Source of the DNA: Acrocarpospora phusangensis
GTDB taxonomy: Bacteria > Actinomycetota > Actinomycetes > Streptosporangiales > Streptosporangiaceae
DNA length: 64,000 bases
Direction: 5' to 3'
NCBI RefSeq assembly: GCF_016862995.1
Contig: NZ_BOOA01000026.1
Span: 1-64,000, forward strand
A program made the position numbers and the translations under genes. Under the pieces are notes generated by a model. That model was given only the letters and a program-made list of their open reading frames with translations, was not told the DNA's origin and did no database searches. The stretch's first letter is position 1. Each line of letters begins with the position of its first letter. Positions 7,397 to 16,332 of this stretch are shown here, one piece after another.

Positions 7397-9631
7397 CTAC
7401 TGCCGAGGTGACAGTTCGTCTCTGTTGCCGATGGGGTGGGCGATCATCAGCGCCCGCTCGAAGTACTCGGCCGCCGACCGGAACCGCCCCTGCGCCAGAT
7501 GCCCGTCGCCCAGGTCGCAGAGCGCGGCCAGCTCCCGGTCCCGGATGGAGATCGCGCGGGCGGCGGTCAGGGCGCTGCGGTGCAGGGTGCGCGCGTCGCT
7601 GTAGCGGGCCCGCTCGTGCAGGTGGCGGTGGAGGGTGGCGGACAGGTCCAGCGCGTGGGCGGGCCACCCGTGGCGGGCCGCGTGCACGGCGGTGGCGAGC
7701 AGGTTGATCAGTTCCGCGTCCAGCCACTCCGTCGCCGCCCGCCGGGCCTGGGCGCGGCCGGAGTCGTGCGCGTGGGCGGTGGTCATGGCGGTGGACGCGG
7801 TCCGGATGTAGTGGTCGAACAGCCGGGTCAGCGCCGTACGGCGGTCCTGGTCGGTGTCCTCGTCGCCGAGGGTGGCGGTGGCGTGGGCCCGGGGCAGGTC
7901 GTGAAACCGGTAACGGCCGGGCGCGGGCTCCTGGAGCAGGTGGGCGTCGACCAGGTCGTCCAGGAGCCTGGCGGCGTGCTCGGCGGTGGTGCCGACCAGG
8001 GCGGCCGCCGCGTACCGCTCGATGTCGGGGCCGGGGTGGAGGCCGAGCAGGCGGTACATGTCCTGCTGGCCGGGGGTGAGGTGGTGGTAGGAGAGGTCCA
8101 GGGCGGCGGTGATGCTGAGATGCCCGACTTCTAGCTCGCCGAGCCGGTGCTGGTGGTCGCGCATGCGGTCGGCCAGGTGGGCGGGGGTCCAGCCGGGCCG
8201 GACCCGCAGCCGCGCGGCGGCGATCCTGATGGCCAGCGGCAGCCGGCCGCACAGCTCCACGATCTCGGCCAGCTGGCCGGGCGGCTCGCCGCTGACCCGC
8301 TGCTCGCCAGCGGTGCGCGCGAACAGGGTGACCGCGTCCTGGCGGGGCAGCACGTCCAGGGTGAGCGGCCGCACGTCCTCCAGGCCGGCCAGCCGGCGGC
8401 GGCTGGTGACCAGGACCAGGCAGCTGGGCGCGCCGGGCAGCAGGGGCCGTACCTGTGCCTCCTCGGCCACGTTGTCGAGGAGGATGAGCACCCGCTTGCC
8501 GGCCAGCAGGGTCCGGTAGAGGGCGGCGCGGGCGTCGGAGTCGTGCGGGATGCGCTCGCCGGGCACGCCCAGCGAGCGGAGCATCTGGTCGAGCGCGTCG
8601 GCGGGGTCCATCGGCGACCCGCCCCGGGTGAACCCCCGCAAATCCACGAAGAGCTGGCCGTCGGTGTACCGGTGGGCGAGCTGGTGGGCGGCGTGCACGG
8701 CCAGGGTGGTCTTGCCGACGCCGGCCATGCCGTCGATGGCGGCGATCACGGGGGCGGGGTCGCCGGCGTCGGCGGTGCCGTACAGGAATCGCAGTTCGGC
8801 GGCGCGGCCGGTGAAGCTGGCGATGTCGCGGGGGAGTTCCCGGGGAGTGGCGGGCTGGGGTCCGGCGGGGGCGGCCAGGTCGGCGTGGCCGGCCAGGATC
8901 TGGTGGTGGAGGCGCTGCAACGGCGGGCTCGGCTCGATCCCCAGCTCCCTGATCAGCGTACGGCGCAGCTCGCGATAGACCCGCAACGCCTCCGCCTGCC
9001 GGCCGGAGCGGTACAACGCGAGCATCCAGTGCGCCTGCAGCCGTTCCCGCAGCGGCTGCTCCGCGACCAGCGCCCCCAGCTCGGCCAGCAGGTCGCCGTG
9101 GTGCCCGAGCGCGAGCTGGGATTCGATCCAGGTCTCCTGGGTGGCCAGCTTGCGCTCCTCCAAGCGGATCAGTTCGGCCCCCAGGCGCGGGTCGAGCGTC
9201 ACGTCCTCGAACGGCCGGCCGCGCCACAGCCCGAGCGCGCCGCGCAGCCGCTCGGAGGCCAGCACCGGCTGGCCGTCGGTCAGGGCGCGCCGCCCTTGGT
9301 CGGACAACTCCTCGAAGGTGAGCAGGTCCAGATCGGCGGGGGAGAGCCGCATCTGGTAGCCGCCCGGCACGGTGGACAACAACGGCGGATCGGCCCTGCC
9401 CGCCAGCCCGAGGACCTGACGGAGCGCGGACACGTACGTCCGGAGCGCGACCGCCGCGGTGCGCGGGGGCCGCTGTGGCCACAGTGCTTCCACGATCTGG
9501 TCGACGGGCACCGGCCGGTTGACGTGGAGCAGCAGAACGGCCAGCAGAACGCGCTGCTTGGCCGCGCCAAGCCGGACCACCCGATGGTTGTCGGAGCGGA
9601 CTTCAAGCGTTCCCAGAACTCGAAACCGCAT
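7397..9631 (-). CDS. SARP-family regulator with NB-ARC and TPR regions (AfsR-like)
   Basis: About 744 residues. The N-terminal 95 residues are the OmpR-like winged-helix DNA-binding domain of SARPs (starts MRFRVLGTLEV; contains VDQIVEALWP). Residues 95-245 are the bacterial transcriptional activation domain, ending RELGIEPSPPLQRLH. Residues about 265-550 are an NB-ARC-type ATPase with Walker A GMAGVGKTT, Walker B VLILLDN and LVLVTSR. The C-terminal 190 residues are TPR-like, though shorter than in full-length AfsR. Such proteins activate antibiotic and other secondary-metabolite operons by binding heptamer repeats. It faces away from the glycoconjugate cluster, whose leader holds a matching 11-bp-spaced direct repeat, so it is the likely regulator of that cluster. 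The stop codon lies 67 bp before the deaminase-like gene, which may be co-transcribed. Confidence 0.88.
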   Translation of the reverse strand: MRFRVLGTLEVRSDNHRVVRLGAAKQRVLLAVLLLHVNRPVPVDQIVEALWPQRPPRTAAVALRTYVSALRQVLGLAGRADPPLLSTVPGGYQMRLSPADLDLLTFEELSDQGRRALTDGQPVLASERLRGALGLWRGRPFEDVTLDPRLGAELIRLEERKLATQETWIESQLALGHHGDLLAELGALVAEQPLRERLQAHWMLALYRSGRQAEALRVYRELRRTLIRELGIEPSPPLQRLHHQILAGHADLAAPAGPQPATPRELPRDIASFTGRAAELRFLYGTADAGDPAPVIAAIDGMAGVGKTTLAVHAAHQLAHRYTDGQLFVDLRGFTRGGSPMDPADALDQMLRSLGVPGERIPHDSDARAALYRTLLAGKRVLILLDNVAEEAQVRPLLPGAPSCLVLVTSRRRLAGLEDVRPLTLDVLPRQDAVTLFARTAGEQRVSGEPPGQLAEIVELCGRLPLAIRIAAARLRVRPGWTPAHLADRMRDHQHRLGELEVGHLSITAALDLSYHHLTPGQQDMYRLLGLHPGPDIERYAAAALVGTTAEHAARLLDDLVDAHLLQEPAPGRYRFHDLPRAHATATLGDEDTDQDRRTALTRLFDHYIRTASTAMTTAHAHDSGRAQARRAATEWLDAELINLLATAVHAARHGWPAHALDLSATLHRHLHERARYSDARTLHRSALTAARAISIRDRELAALCDLGDGHLAQGRFRSAAEYFERALMIAHPIGNRDELSPRQ

Positions 9632-9786
9632 GGACCGGCCATATCACACATTGTTCGCATATTGGGATACGCGGATTTCTGTCGCGCCCGGCACGCCCTT
9701 CCATCCCGTCCCGTGGGTCATTGATTGCGACCTGCGCATATCTGAATTTCGGATTTCTCTTCCCCGCCACAATCCGGGTTTCGGGC

Positions 9787-9804
9787 CTATAACCAAACTA
9801 TAAC
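9787..9804 (+). promoter_or_regulatory. Direct heptamer repeat CTATAAC x2 with 11-bp period (possible SARP box)
   Basis: In the 311-bp gap (9632-9942) between the SARP gene and the aminotransferase operon, CTATAAC occurs at 9787-9793 and again at 9798-9804, exactly 11 bp apart, in locally AT-rich sequence. Direct heptamers at one helical turn are the classic SARP binding pattern. A hairpin (TTCTCAC CAT GTGAGAA, 9818-9834) lies just downstream. I cannot find a good -10 box at the usual distance, so the assignment is tentative. The rest of the gap shows nothing else I recognise. Confidence 0.45.
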
Positions 9805-9942
9805 GAGCGCCCTGTTTTTCTCACCATGTGAGAAGGGCTCCTCATGTCAAGCGTCGCCTTTACCGCCGCTTGATGACCTCGCCGCATCGTCGTTCCGGGT
9901 CCGGGCCGGCGCCGTCGCCCGGCCGGCCAGAAGGGAGAGCGC

Positions 9943-11382
9943 ATGTCCGAGTTGATCAGCATCGACGAATGCGAGCAGCTCACCACGGAGGACGTCCACG
10001 ACCTCTACCGCAAGCACGTCAGCCGCAGCCAGGTGTCCCTGATGACCTCGTTCGGCTTCGGCCGGGAGCTGGTGGACCGCGCCGAGGGCGCCTGGCTCTG
10101 GACCCGGAGCGGCCGGCGCGTGCTCGACTTCACCGGCGGCGTCGGCGTGCTCAACCACGGCCACAACCACCCGCGCATCCTGGCCGCCCGCCAGCGGTTC
10201 CAGGAGCGGCAGCGCATGGAGGTGCACAAAACCTACTTCTCGCCGTACGTCGCGGCTCTCGGCCACAATCTCGCCCAGCTGCTGCCCGGCGACCTGACCA
10301 TGTCGTTCTTCCCCAACTCCGGCGCGGAGGCGGTCGAGGGCGCGGTCAAACTGGCCTACAAGTACCACCAGGGCAAACGCGGCCGGATCCTGCGCGCCGA
10401 CATCGCCTTCCACGGCAAGCTGCTGGGCTCGGGCAGCCTCACCGGCGCGCACCAGACCTTCACCTTCCCCGGCATCCCCGGCGTGGGGACCTTCCCGTAC
10501 GGCGACCTCGCCGCCGTGCGCGCCGCCGTCGCCGCGGCCCGCAAGCCCGGCGGCGGCTGCGACGTGTACGCGATCCTCATCGAACCGTTCAGCGCCTCCA
10601 CCATGAACGCGTGCACCGAGGAGTTCCTGCGCGGCCTGCGGGAACTCTGCGACGCGAACGACATCGTGCTGATCTTCGACGAGATCTACACCGGCTGGGG
10701 CAAGACCGGCAGCCTCTTCTACTTCATGCGCTATCCCGGCCTCATCCCCGACGTCGTCACCACGTCCAAGTCGTTCGGCGGCGGCAAGTCGTCCATCTCC
10801 GCGTACGTCGCCAGGGAACCGGTGTTCCGGAAGGCGTACGACAATCTGGCCGACTCGCTGATGCACAGCACCAGCACCACCTACTACGGGTTCGGGGAGG
10901 AGACCGCCACCGCGATCGAGGCGGTGAACATCGTCGTCGAGGACGACTACCCGCGCCGGGCCAGGGAGATCGAGCGCGTCCTGGCGCCGGGGCTGGACCG
11001 GATCAGGAAGGCCAACCCGGGCACGGTGGCCGCAGTCCGGGGCTCCGGCGCGCTCTACGGGATCTTCCTGGACGGCGGGCCGAAGATCCTCGACCTGGCC
11101 ACCAAGCTCGCGCCGCGCGGCCTGGCCCGCGACCCGCGCTTCCGGGTCAAACTCATCACCTGCTCGGTCATCGACGCGCTCTACCGCGACCACGGCATCT
11201 ACTGCTACTACACCCTCAACGGCGACAACCCGCTGGTGGCGGCGCCGCCCCTGGTGGTCGAACCCGAGGACGTGGAGTACTTCCTGGACAGCCTCGACAA
11301 GACGCTCGCCCAGGGCCTGTTCCGGCTGCTCACCCGGTTCGTGCGGGAGAAGGTGGCGCCGCGATGGCCGGTCGCGTCGTAG
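9943..11382 (+). CDS. Class III PLP-dependent aminotransferase
   Basis: A protein of 479 residues, first in the plus-strand cluster, with a good ribosome-binding site (AAGGGAGAGCGC before ATG). Fold-type I class III features are visible: DFTGGVGVLNHGHNHP near residue 60, FFPNSGAEAVEGA (cofactor phosphate region), LIEPFSAS, LIFDEIYTGWGKTG (Asp that contacts the pyridine nitrogen) and TTSKSFGGGK, with the Schiff-base lysine at about residue 276. Substrate is unknown; relatives transfer the terminal amino group of omega-amino acids or keto-sugars. The 3' end overlaps the epimerase gene by 19 bp, so the two are coupled. In this context it may aminate a keto-sugar or supply an amino acid building block. 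Confidence 0.85.
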   Translation: MSELISIDECEQLTTEDVHDLYRKHVSRSQVSLMTSFGFGRELVDRAEGAWLWTRSGRRVLDFTGGVGVLNHGHNHPRILAARQRFQERQRMEVHKTYFSPYVAALGHNLAQLLPGDLTMSFFPNSGAEAVEGAVKLAYKYHQGKRGRILRADIAFHGKLLGSGSLTGAHQTFTFPGIPGVGTFPYGDLAAVRAAVAAARKPGGGCDVYAILIEPFSASTMNACTEEFLRGLRELCDANDIVLIFDEIYTGWGKTGSLFYFMRYPGLIPDVVTTSKSFGGGKSSISAYVAREPVFRKAYDNLADSLMHSTSTTYYGFGEETATAIEAVNIVVEDDYPRRAREIERVLAPGLDRIRKANPGTVAAVRGSGALYGIFLDGGPKILDLATKLAPRGLARDPRFRVKLITCSVIDALYRDHGIYCYYTLNGDNPLVAAPPLVVEPEDVEYFLDSLDKTLAQGLFRLLTRFVREKVAPRWPVAS

Positions 11383-12374
11383 TGACGGGCGGCGCGGGCA
11401 TGCTGGGCTCGACCCTGTGCCTGCGCCTCGCCGAGACCGGCCACGACGTGCTCGGCGTGGACCTCGTCGGCTCGGACGCCGTCGCCGACATCAGGGACAC
11501 CGCCCGGATGACCGCGCTGGTGGCCGGCGCCGACGCGGTCGTGCACTGCGCCTCGGCGCTGCCCAGCTACCCCGACGACGAGATCCGCGACGTGATCGTG
11601 GAAGGCACCCGCAGCGTGCTCCGCGCCTGCCTCGACGCCGGCGTCCCCCGCGCCGTGCACATCTCCTCCACCGCCGTGTACGGCCTGCCCAAACTGGTCC
11701 CCACTCCGGAGGACCACCCCCGGCAACCCGTCGACCCGTACAGCAGGGCCAAGACGGCCGCCGAGGAGGTGGCCGAGAAGTTCCGGGCGGACGGCCTGTG
11801 CGTGCCCATCCTGCGCCCCAAGACCTTCCTCGGCCCCGGCCGCATGGGCCTGTTCGCGATGCTCTTCGAATGGGCCGAGGAAGGGCGCGGCTTCCCGATG
11901 CTCGGCCGCGGCGACACCCGCATCCAGATGCTGTCCATCGACGACCTCGTGGACGCGGTCCTGCTCGTGCTGCGCGCACCCGACGAGGTGGCCGGCGACA
12001 CCTACAACATCGCCGCGAGCGAGTTCGCCACGCTGCGGCAGGACTTCCAGGCCGTGCTGGACGCCGCCGGGCACGGCAAGCGGGTGGTCGCGCTCCCGGC
12101 CAGGCCGGCCCTCGCCGTGCTGCGCCTGCTGGGCCGGACAGGGCTCTCGCCCGTCTACGACCGGCTGCTCTACAAGCTGCTCGACGACTCCTACGTCAGC
12201 GTCGACAAGGCCCGCGAGCGGCTGGGCTTCGAGCCGCGCAGGTCCAACCGGGACGCGATCCTGGCCACCTACGCCTGGTGGCGCGAGCACGCGGGGCCGC
12301 CGTCCCCGGGCGGCCGCACCAGCAAGGACGCCTGGCGGCAGGGCGCGCTGTCCCTCGCGAAGTTCTTCTTCTGA
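11364..12374 (+). CDS. NAD(P)-dependent sugar epimerase/dehydratase
   Basis: 336 residues, extended short-chain dehydrogenase fold. The N-terminal nucleotide-binding motif is VVVTGGAGMLGSTL (GxxGxxG), and ISSTAVYGL followed by DPYSRAKTAAEE gives the catalytic Ser, Tyr and Lys (YxxxK). The C-terminal part has the substrate-binding features of nucleotide-sugar or sterol-type reductases. The start at 11364 lies inside the aminotransferase gene and is preceded by GGAGAAGG. It is probably an NDP-sugar or polyprenyl-phospho-sugar epimerase/dehydratase feeding the neighbouring glycosyltransferases; the precise substrate cannot be read from sequence. Confidence 0.85.
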   Translation: MAGRVVVTGGAGMLGSTLCLRLAETGHDVLGVDLVGSDAVADIRDTARMTALVAGADAVVHCASALPSYPDDEIRDVIVEGTRSVLRACLDAGVPRAVHISSTAVYGLPKLVPTPEDHPRQPVDPYSRAKTAAEEVAEKFRADGLCVPILRPKTFLGPGRMGLFAMLFEWAEEGRGFPMLGRGDTRIQMLSIDDLVDAVLLVLRAPDEVAGDTYNIAASEFATLRQDFQAVLDAAGHGKRVVALPARPALAVLRLLGRTGLSPVYDRLLYKLLDDSYVSVDKARERLGFEPRRSNRDAILATYAWWREHAGPPSPGGRTSKDAWRQGALSLAKFFF

Positions 12375-12392
12375 CCCGGCCGGAGGTGCCCC

Positions 12393-13331
12393 ATGCGCGT
12401 CATCGAGGAACCGCGGCAGCAGGCGCGGCCGGGACCGGTCAGGGACCTGATCGCCCTGGTCCGCCCCCTGCACGCGGCCAAGAGCGTGCTGCTCGTGCCG
12501 CTGGCCCTGCTCGACACCGGCAGCTGGAGCCTAGCCTCCCTCGGCCGGGTGTCCTGGGCCGTCGCGGGCTTCGTCCTGGCCGGAGCCTGCGTGTACATCG
12601 GCAACGACCTGGCCGACCGCCACCGCGACAGCCTGCATCCCGTCAAGCGGCATCGGCCCATCGCCTCCGGCCGCGTGCCGGTCCGGGCCGCGCAGCTGTT
12701 CCAGACCGCGCTGCTGGTCCTGCTCGGCCTGGTGATCGCGGTGGGTCCCGGACGGCCGTACTGGCCGTTGCTGGCCTATCTGGCGCTGAACGTGGCCTAC
12801 AGCCGCTCGCTCAAGCACATCCCGCTCATCGACGTGGGCACGGTGGCGCTCGGTTTCGCGCTGCGGGTCGTGCAGGGGTACGCGGCCATCGGCGAGCCGA
12901 TCTCCGGCTGGCTGGTGGTGACCGTGTTCTCGCTGGCGCTGCTGCTGGTCATCGGCAAACGCCGCAGGGAGCTGCTGGAGAGCGGGCCCGACCACCGGCC
13001 CGCGCTGCGCGGCTACTCGGTGGAGCTGACCGGCCACCTGCTCCAGCTGACCAGCGTGCTCGCCGCCGTCGCCGGCCTGATCTACCTGCGCACCGAAGCC
13101 CCTTTCGGCCCGTACGGCCTGGCCGCGATGCTGCTGTCCACGCCGTTCGTCCTGTTCGCGCTGTTCCGCTACCTCCAGGTGGTGCTGGTCGACGGAGGCG
13201 GCGGCGACCCGGTCCGGGGCGTGCTCCAGGACCGCGGCCTGACCGTCACCGGGCTGGCGCTGGCCGTCGTGCTCGGCGCGACCTTCGTGCTGGCCCGCCA
13301 TCCCGCGCTGGCCGCCACGCTGCTGCGCTGA
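12393..13331 (+). CDS. UbiA-family prenyltransferase, decaprenyl-phosphate phosphoribosyltransferase-like
   Basis: 312 residues with about eight or nine predicted membrane helices. The first Asp-rich motif reads GNDLADRHRDSLHPVKRHRPIASG, shown here only as a landmark in its two parts, NDLADRHRD and HPVKRHRPIASG. That second part is the hallmark of the 5-phosphoribosyl-1-diphosphate:decaprenyl-phosphate transferase branch (mycobacterial Rv3806c type) rather than of ubiquinone or heme-O enzymes. A second motif is SLKHIPLIDVG. By family, it would attach phosphoribose to a polyprenyl phosphate on the inner membrane face. Arabinogalactan is not expected in this lineage, so the lipid-linked sugar probably serves the specialised pathway encoded here. 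The neighbours (epimerase, GT2s, flippase) fit. Confidence 0.82.
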   Translation: MRVIEEPRQQARPGPVRDLIALVRPLHAAKSVLLVPLALLDTGSWSLASLGRVSWAVAGFVLAGACVYIGNDLADRHRDSLHPVKRHRPIASGRVPVRAAQLFQTALLVLLGLVIAVGPGRPYWPLLAYLALNVAYSRSLKHIPLIDVGTVALGFALRVVQGYAAIGEPISGWLVVTVFSLALLLVIGKRRRELLESGPDHRPALRGYSVELTGHLLQLTSVLAAVAGLIYLRTEAPFGPYGLAAMLLSTPFVLFALFRYLQVVLVDGGGGDPVRGVLQDRGLTVTGLALAVVLGATFVLARHPALAATLLR

Positions 13332-13383
13332 CAGCCTGCGGGACTCAAGGGACGAACGGGACTCGACAACGAAGGAGAGCGCC

Positions 13384-14379
13384 ATGACCCTGGTATCGAT
13401 CGTGATCCCGGCGCACAACGCGGCCAAGACGCTGCGCCTGTGCCTGGAATCGGCGCTGGCGCAGACCCATCGTCCGCTGGAGGTGATCGTGGTGGACGAC
13501 GCCAGTACCGACCGTACCCGGGAGATCGCCGCCGGGTTCCCGTGCCGGGTGCTCGCGCAGCCGTACAACCAGGGAGTGTCGGCGGCCCGCAACGCGGGCG
13601 CGGCGGCGAGTGGCGGCGAGGTCCTGTTCTTCCTGGACTCCGACGTCGGCCTGGCGCCGGACGCGGTGGCCGCCGCCGTGCGCCTGCTCGCGGACGACCC
13701 GGACTGCGGCTGCGTCTACGGCGTGTACGCCAAGGAGCCGCTCATTCCCGACGGCCCCGTGGAGGTCTACCGGACGCTGCACCTGCACCACGCGCTCAGC
13801 CGGGGCGCGGGCCTCACCGCGACCGCCGTGTTCGCGCTGGCGGCCCTGCCGCGCCGGGTGTTCGAGCAGGTCGGCCCGTTCGACCCCAAGCTGCGCAGCG
13901 CCGAGGACGACGAGTACAGCGAACGCCTGCTGGCGCGGCACCGCATCCGGCTCTCCGGCGAGATCACCGGCCGGCACGACGAGGCGGACCGGCTGCTGCC
14001 GCTGCTGGCCGAGCAGTACCGGCGGGCGCAGCTGCTGCGCTTCTCCGCGCGCAACCGCCTGCGGCCGGGCGCCCTCAAGGTCAACCGTGTCGGGGGTGTG
14101 CTCGCCGCCGCGCTCACCCTGGCCAGCCTGCCGCTGCTGCCGTTCGGCGTGCTCTGGCCGACCGGCCTGTTCCTGGGGCTGTTCGCGGTCGCCGATCCGG
14201 GACTGGCGCGGTTCGTGCTGCGCGAGCGCGGGCCGGGATTCCTGCTCTATTTCGTCGCAGTGCACTTCCTCGCGCACACGGCCCAGCTGTCGGGGGCCGC
14301 CGTGGGCGGGCTGCGCGCCGCGCTCGACTCCTCCTTCGGGCCGACGCGCCGGTCGGTCGACCCCTCGAAAGGCTGGTGA
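13384..14379 (+). CDS. GT2 glycosyltransferase with C-terminal membrane segments (1 of 3)
   Basis: 331 residues. The N-terminal GT-A domain has VSIVIPAHNAAKTL, VIVVDDASTD (nucleotide binding) and LFFLDSDVGLAPD (DxD-type metal site). About residues 235-310 hold two or three hydrophobic helices that anchor it in the membrane. It is a paralogue of the proteins encoded at 14384 and 18578, with the same layout. It probably moves a sugar from an NDP donor or a polyprenyl-phospho donor to a membrane-bound acceptor. The ribosome-binding site GAAGGAGAG precedes the ATG. Confidence 0.85.
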   Translation: MTLVSIVIPAHNAAKTLRLCLESALAQTHRPLEVIVVDDASTDRTREIAAGFPCRVLAQPYNQGVSAARNAGAAASGGEVLFFLDSDVGLAPDAVAAAVRLLADDPDCGCVYGVYAKEPLIPDGPVEVYRTLHLHHALSRGAGLTATAVFALAALPRRVFEQVGPFDPKLRSAEDDEYSERLLARHRIRLSGEITGRHDEADRLLPLLAEQYRRAQLLRFSARNRLRPGALKVNRVGGVLAAALTLASLPLLPFGVLWPTGLFLGLFAVADPGLARFVLRERGPGFLLYFVAVHFLAHTAQLSGAAVGGLRAALDSSFGPTRRSVDPSKGW

Positions 14380-14383
14380 ACGG

Positions 14384-15388
14384 ATGGATCCGCTGGTCTC
14401 AGTGATCATTCCCAACTATAACTACGGGTACGTGCTGGGGCAGTGCCTGGAGGCGGTGCGGGCGCAGACGTACCCCAATCTGGAGATCGTCCTGGTGGAC
14501 GACTGCAGCACCGACGACTCGGTGGCCGTGGCCACGGCCATGGGCGTGCCGGTGCTGAGCACCCCCCGCAACGGGGGTGTCGCCGTGGCCCGCAACCTCG
14601 GTGTCGAGCACGCCCGCGGCGACGTGCTGTTCTTCCTGGACTCGGACGTGGCGCTGGCCCCCGACGCGGTCGCCGAGGCGGTGGCGATGCTCGCCGCCGA
14701 CCCCCGGATCGGCGCGGTCTGCGGCAACTACGAGGCGATCCCGCTCAACCGCGTCAGCCTGGTACGGGAGTACCGGAACCTCTACCGGCACTACTGGTAC
14801 CTGGTGGCCGAAGGCCCGATCAAAGGATTCCTGCCGGTCGCCATCATCGCCGTGCCCACCGCCGTGTGGGCGGAGGTCGGGCCGTGGACGGCCGCGCTCA
14901 CCCAGTCCGAGGGCGCCGACGTCGGCGAACGCCTCACCGAGCGGTACGAGGTGATTCTCACCTCGGCCGTGCGCGGCCGCCACGACGACGACGCGTCGCT
15001 GCGGGTGGCGCTCCGCAAGGTGTTCACCCGCACCCGCGTGCACGTGCCCTTCTTCCTGCAACGCCGGTACGCGGCGGGCGTGATCGGCTCCCCGGAGTCC
15101 GGCGCCAGCCTGGCCGCCGCCCTCACGGCCGCCACCCTGCCCGTGCCGTTCCTGACCGGCCTGGCCTGGACGGCGGTGCTGCCGCTGCTGCTGTTCGTGT
15201 CGTACCTGGGGGTGGACCGCCGCATGTACCGGTTCGTCTTCGCCAGCCGCTCCGCCGCCTTCGCCCTCTACTTCGTCGCCATGCACTTCCTGGTCAACCT
15301 GACCATCGCCGCCGGCGCCACCGTGGGCATCGCGCAGTGGCTGACCTCCCGTTCCTTCCGCCGCCTCTACGTCAAGGCTCCCGCATGA
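14384..15388 (+). CDS. GT2 glycosyltransferase with C-terminal membrane segments (2 of 3)
   Basis: 334 residues, starting MDPLVSVIIPNYNYGYV four bases after the first GT2 gene. Motifs are IVLVDDCSTDDS and LFFLDSDVALAPD, then a cytoplasmic region and C-terminal hydrophobic helices (about residues 245-320). It resembles the third GT2 (18578) more than the first, for example in the shared DDCSTD and VALAPDAV segments. The stop codon overlaps the next start as ATGA. The role is sugar transfer at the membrane; donor and acceptor are unknown. Confidence 0.85.
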   Translation: MDPLVSVIIPNYNYGYVLGQCLEAVRAQTYPNLEIVLVDDCSTDDSVAVATAMGVPVLSTPRNGGVAVARNLGVEHARGDVLFFLDSDVALAPDAVAEAVAMLAADPRIGAVCGNYEAIPLNRVSLVREYRNLYRHYWYLVAEGPIKGFLPVAIIAVPTAVWAEVGPWTAALTQSEGADVGERLTERYEVILTSAVRGRHDDDASLRVALRKVFTRTRVHVPFFLQRRYAAGVIGSPESGASLAAALTAATLPVPFLTGLAWTAVLPLLLFVSYLGVDRRMYRFVFASRSAAFALYFVAMHFLVNLTIAAGATVGIAQWLTSRSFRRLYVKAPA

Positions 15389-16332
15389 CCCGTTCCCGTC
15401 TCTTCGCCGTGCTGCGCGTGGCCGCCGTCGTGGGTGTCCTCGCCTTCCTCGCCTACCAGCTCTGGCGGGTACGGCACGGCGTGGCCGACAGTCTCCGCCT
15501 GGTCGGCTGGTCCAACGCCCTCCTCGCGGCGGCCCTGGCGGCCGTCGGCGGCGTGCCCGGATTCTTCGGGTGGCGCATGCTGCTCGCCGGTCTCGGCACC
15601 CGCCTGCCCCTGCCGGTCGCCGGCCGCGTCTTCTTCCTCGCCGGCATCACCCGCTACCTGCCCGGCGGGGTCTGGCCGGCGGTCGCGCACGCCGCGATGG
15701 CCCGGCCGCTGGGCGAGTCGTCCGCCCGGCTGGCGGGGGCGTTCGTGGCCAGCCAGGGGCTGGGGGTGGTGGCCGGGCTCGGGGTCGGGCTGGTCGCGCT
15801 GCCCTGGCTGGTGGCCGCCGACCCGATCTGGTGGGCGCTGCTGCCCCTCTTGGGAGCGGCCCTGGTGCCCTTGGCCGCGCCCGGACTGCTCGGGCGGCTG
15901 CTGGGAGTGGCCCAGCGGCTGCTGCGCCGGGGGGAGTCGTCCCCGGTCGTGCTGCCGCCCCGCCGTACCCTGTTCGCGGTCACCGGGCTGATGACGCTCG
16001 GCTGGCTGATCAGCGGCGTGCACGTGTCGGTGCTGGCGGTCGCGCTCGGCGCCCCGCCCGCCGGGGCGCTGTCGGTGGGCGTCGGCGGGTTCGCGCTGGC
16101 CACCGTGGCCGGCATCTTCAGCCTGGTCATGCCCTCCGGGCTCGGCCCGCGCGAGGTCGTGCTCGGCCTCACTCTCGCCACCCTGCTGACCGGGCCCGGC
16201 CTGATCACTCTGGTCGCGCTGAGCCGGGTGCTGATCACCGCCGCCGACGTCCTCTCCACCGCCGCCGTCCTCGGGCTGCTGACCTGGGCCGCCCGGCGCC
16301 GTTCCCCCCTCCCGGAAGGAGCCTCCTCTTGA
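15385..16332 (+). CDS. Flippase-like membrane protein (lysylphosphatidylglycerol synthase TM-region family)
   Basis: 315 residues, almost entirely hydrophobic with about eight predicted helices. The segments YLPGGVWPAVAHAAMARP and SLVMPSGLGPREVVLG are characteristic of the UPF0104/AglD-YbhN-like family, which is homologous to the transmembrane part of MprF and is found in many glycolipid and polysaccharide clusters. Members are thought to move lipid-linked sugars across the membrane or assist a synthase. Here it is translationally coupled on both sides (ATGA upstream, TTGA downstream), consistent with transport of the lipid-linked product made by its neighbours. Confidence 0.8.
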   Translation: MTRSRLFAVLRVAAVVGVLAFLAYQLWRVRHGVADSLRLVGWSNALLAAALAAVGGVPGFFGWRMLLAGLGTRLPLPVAGRVFFLAGITRYLPGGVWPAVAHAAMARPLGESSARLAGAFVASQGLGVVAGLGVGLVALPWLVAADPIWWALLPLLGAALVPLAAPGLLGRLLGVAQRLLRRGESSPVVLPPRRTLFAVTGLMTLGWLISGVHVSVLAVALGAPPAGALSVGVGGFALATVAGIFSLVMPSGLGPREVVLGLTLATLLTGPGLITLVALSRVLITAADVLSTAAVLGLLTWAARRRSPLPEGASS

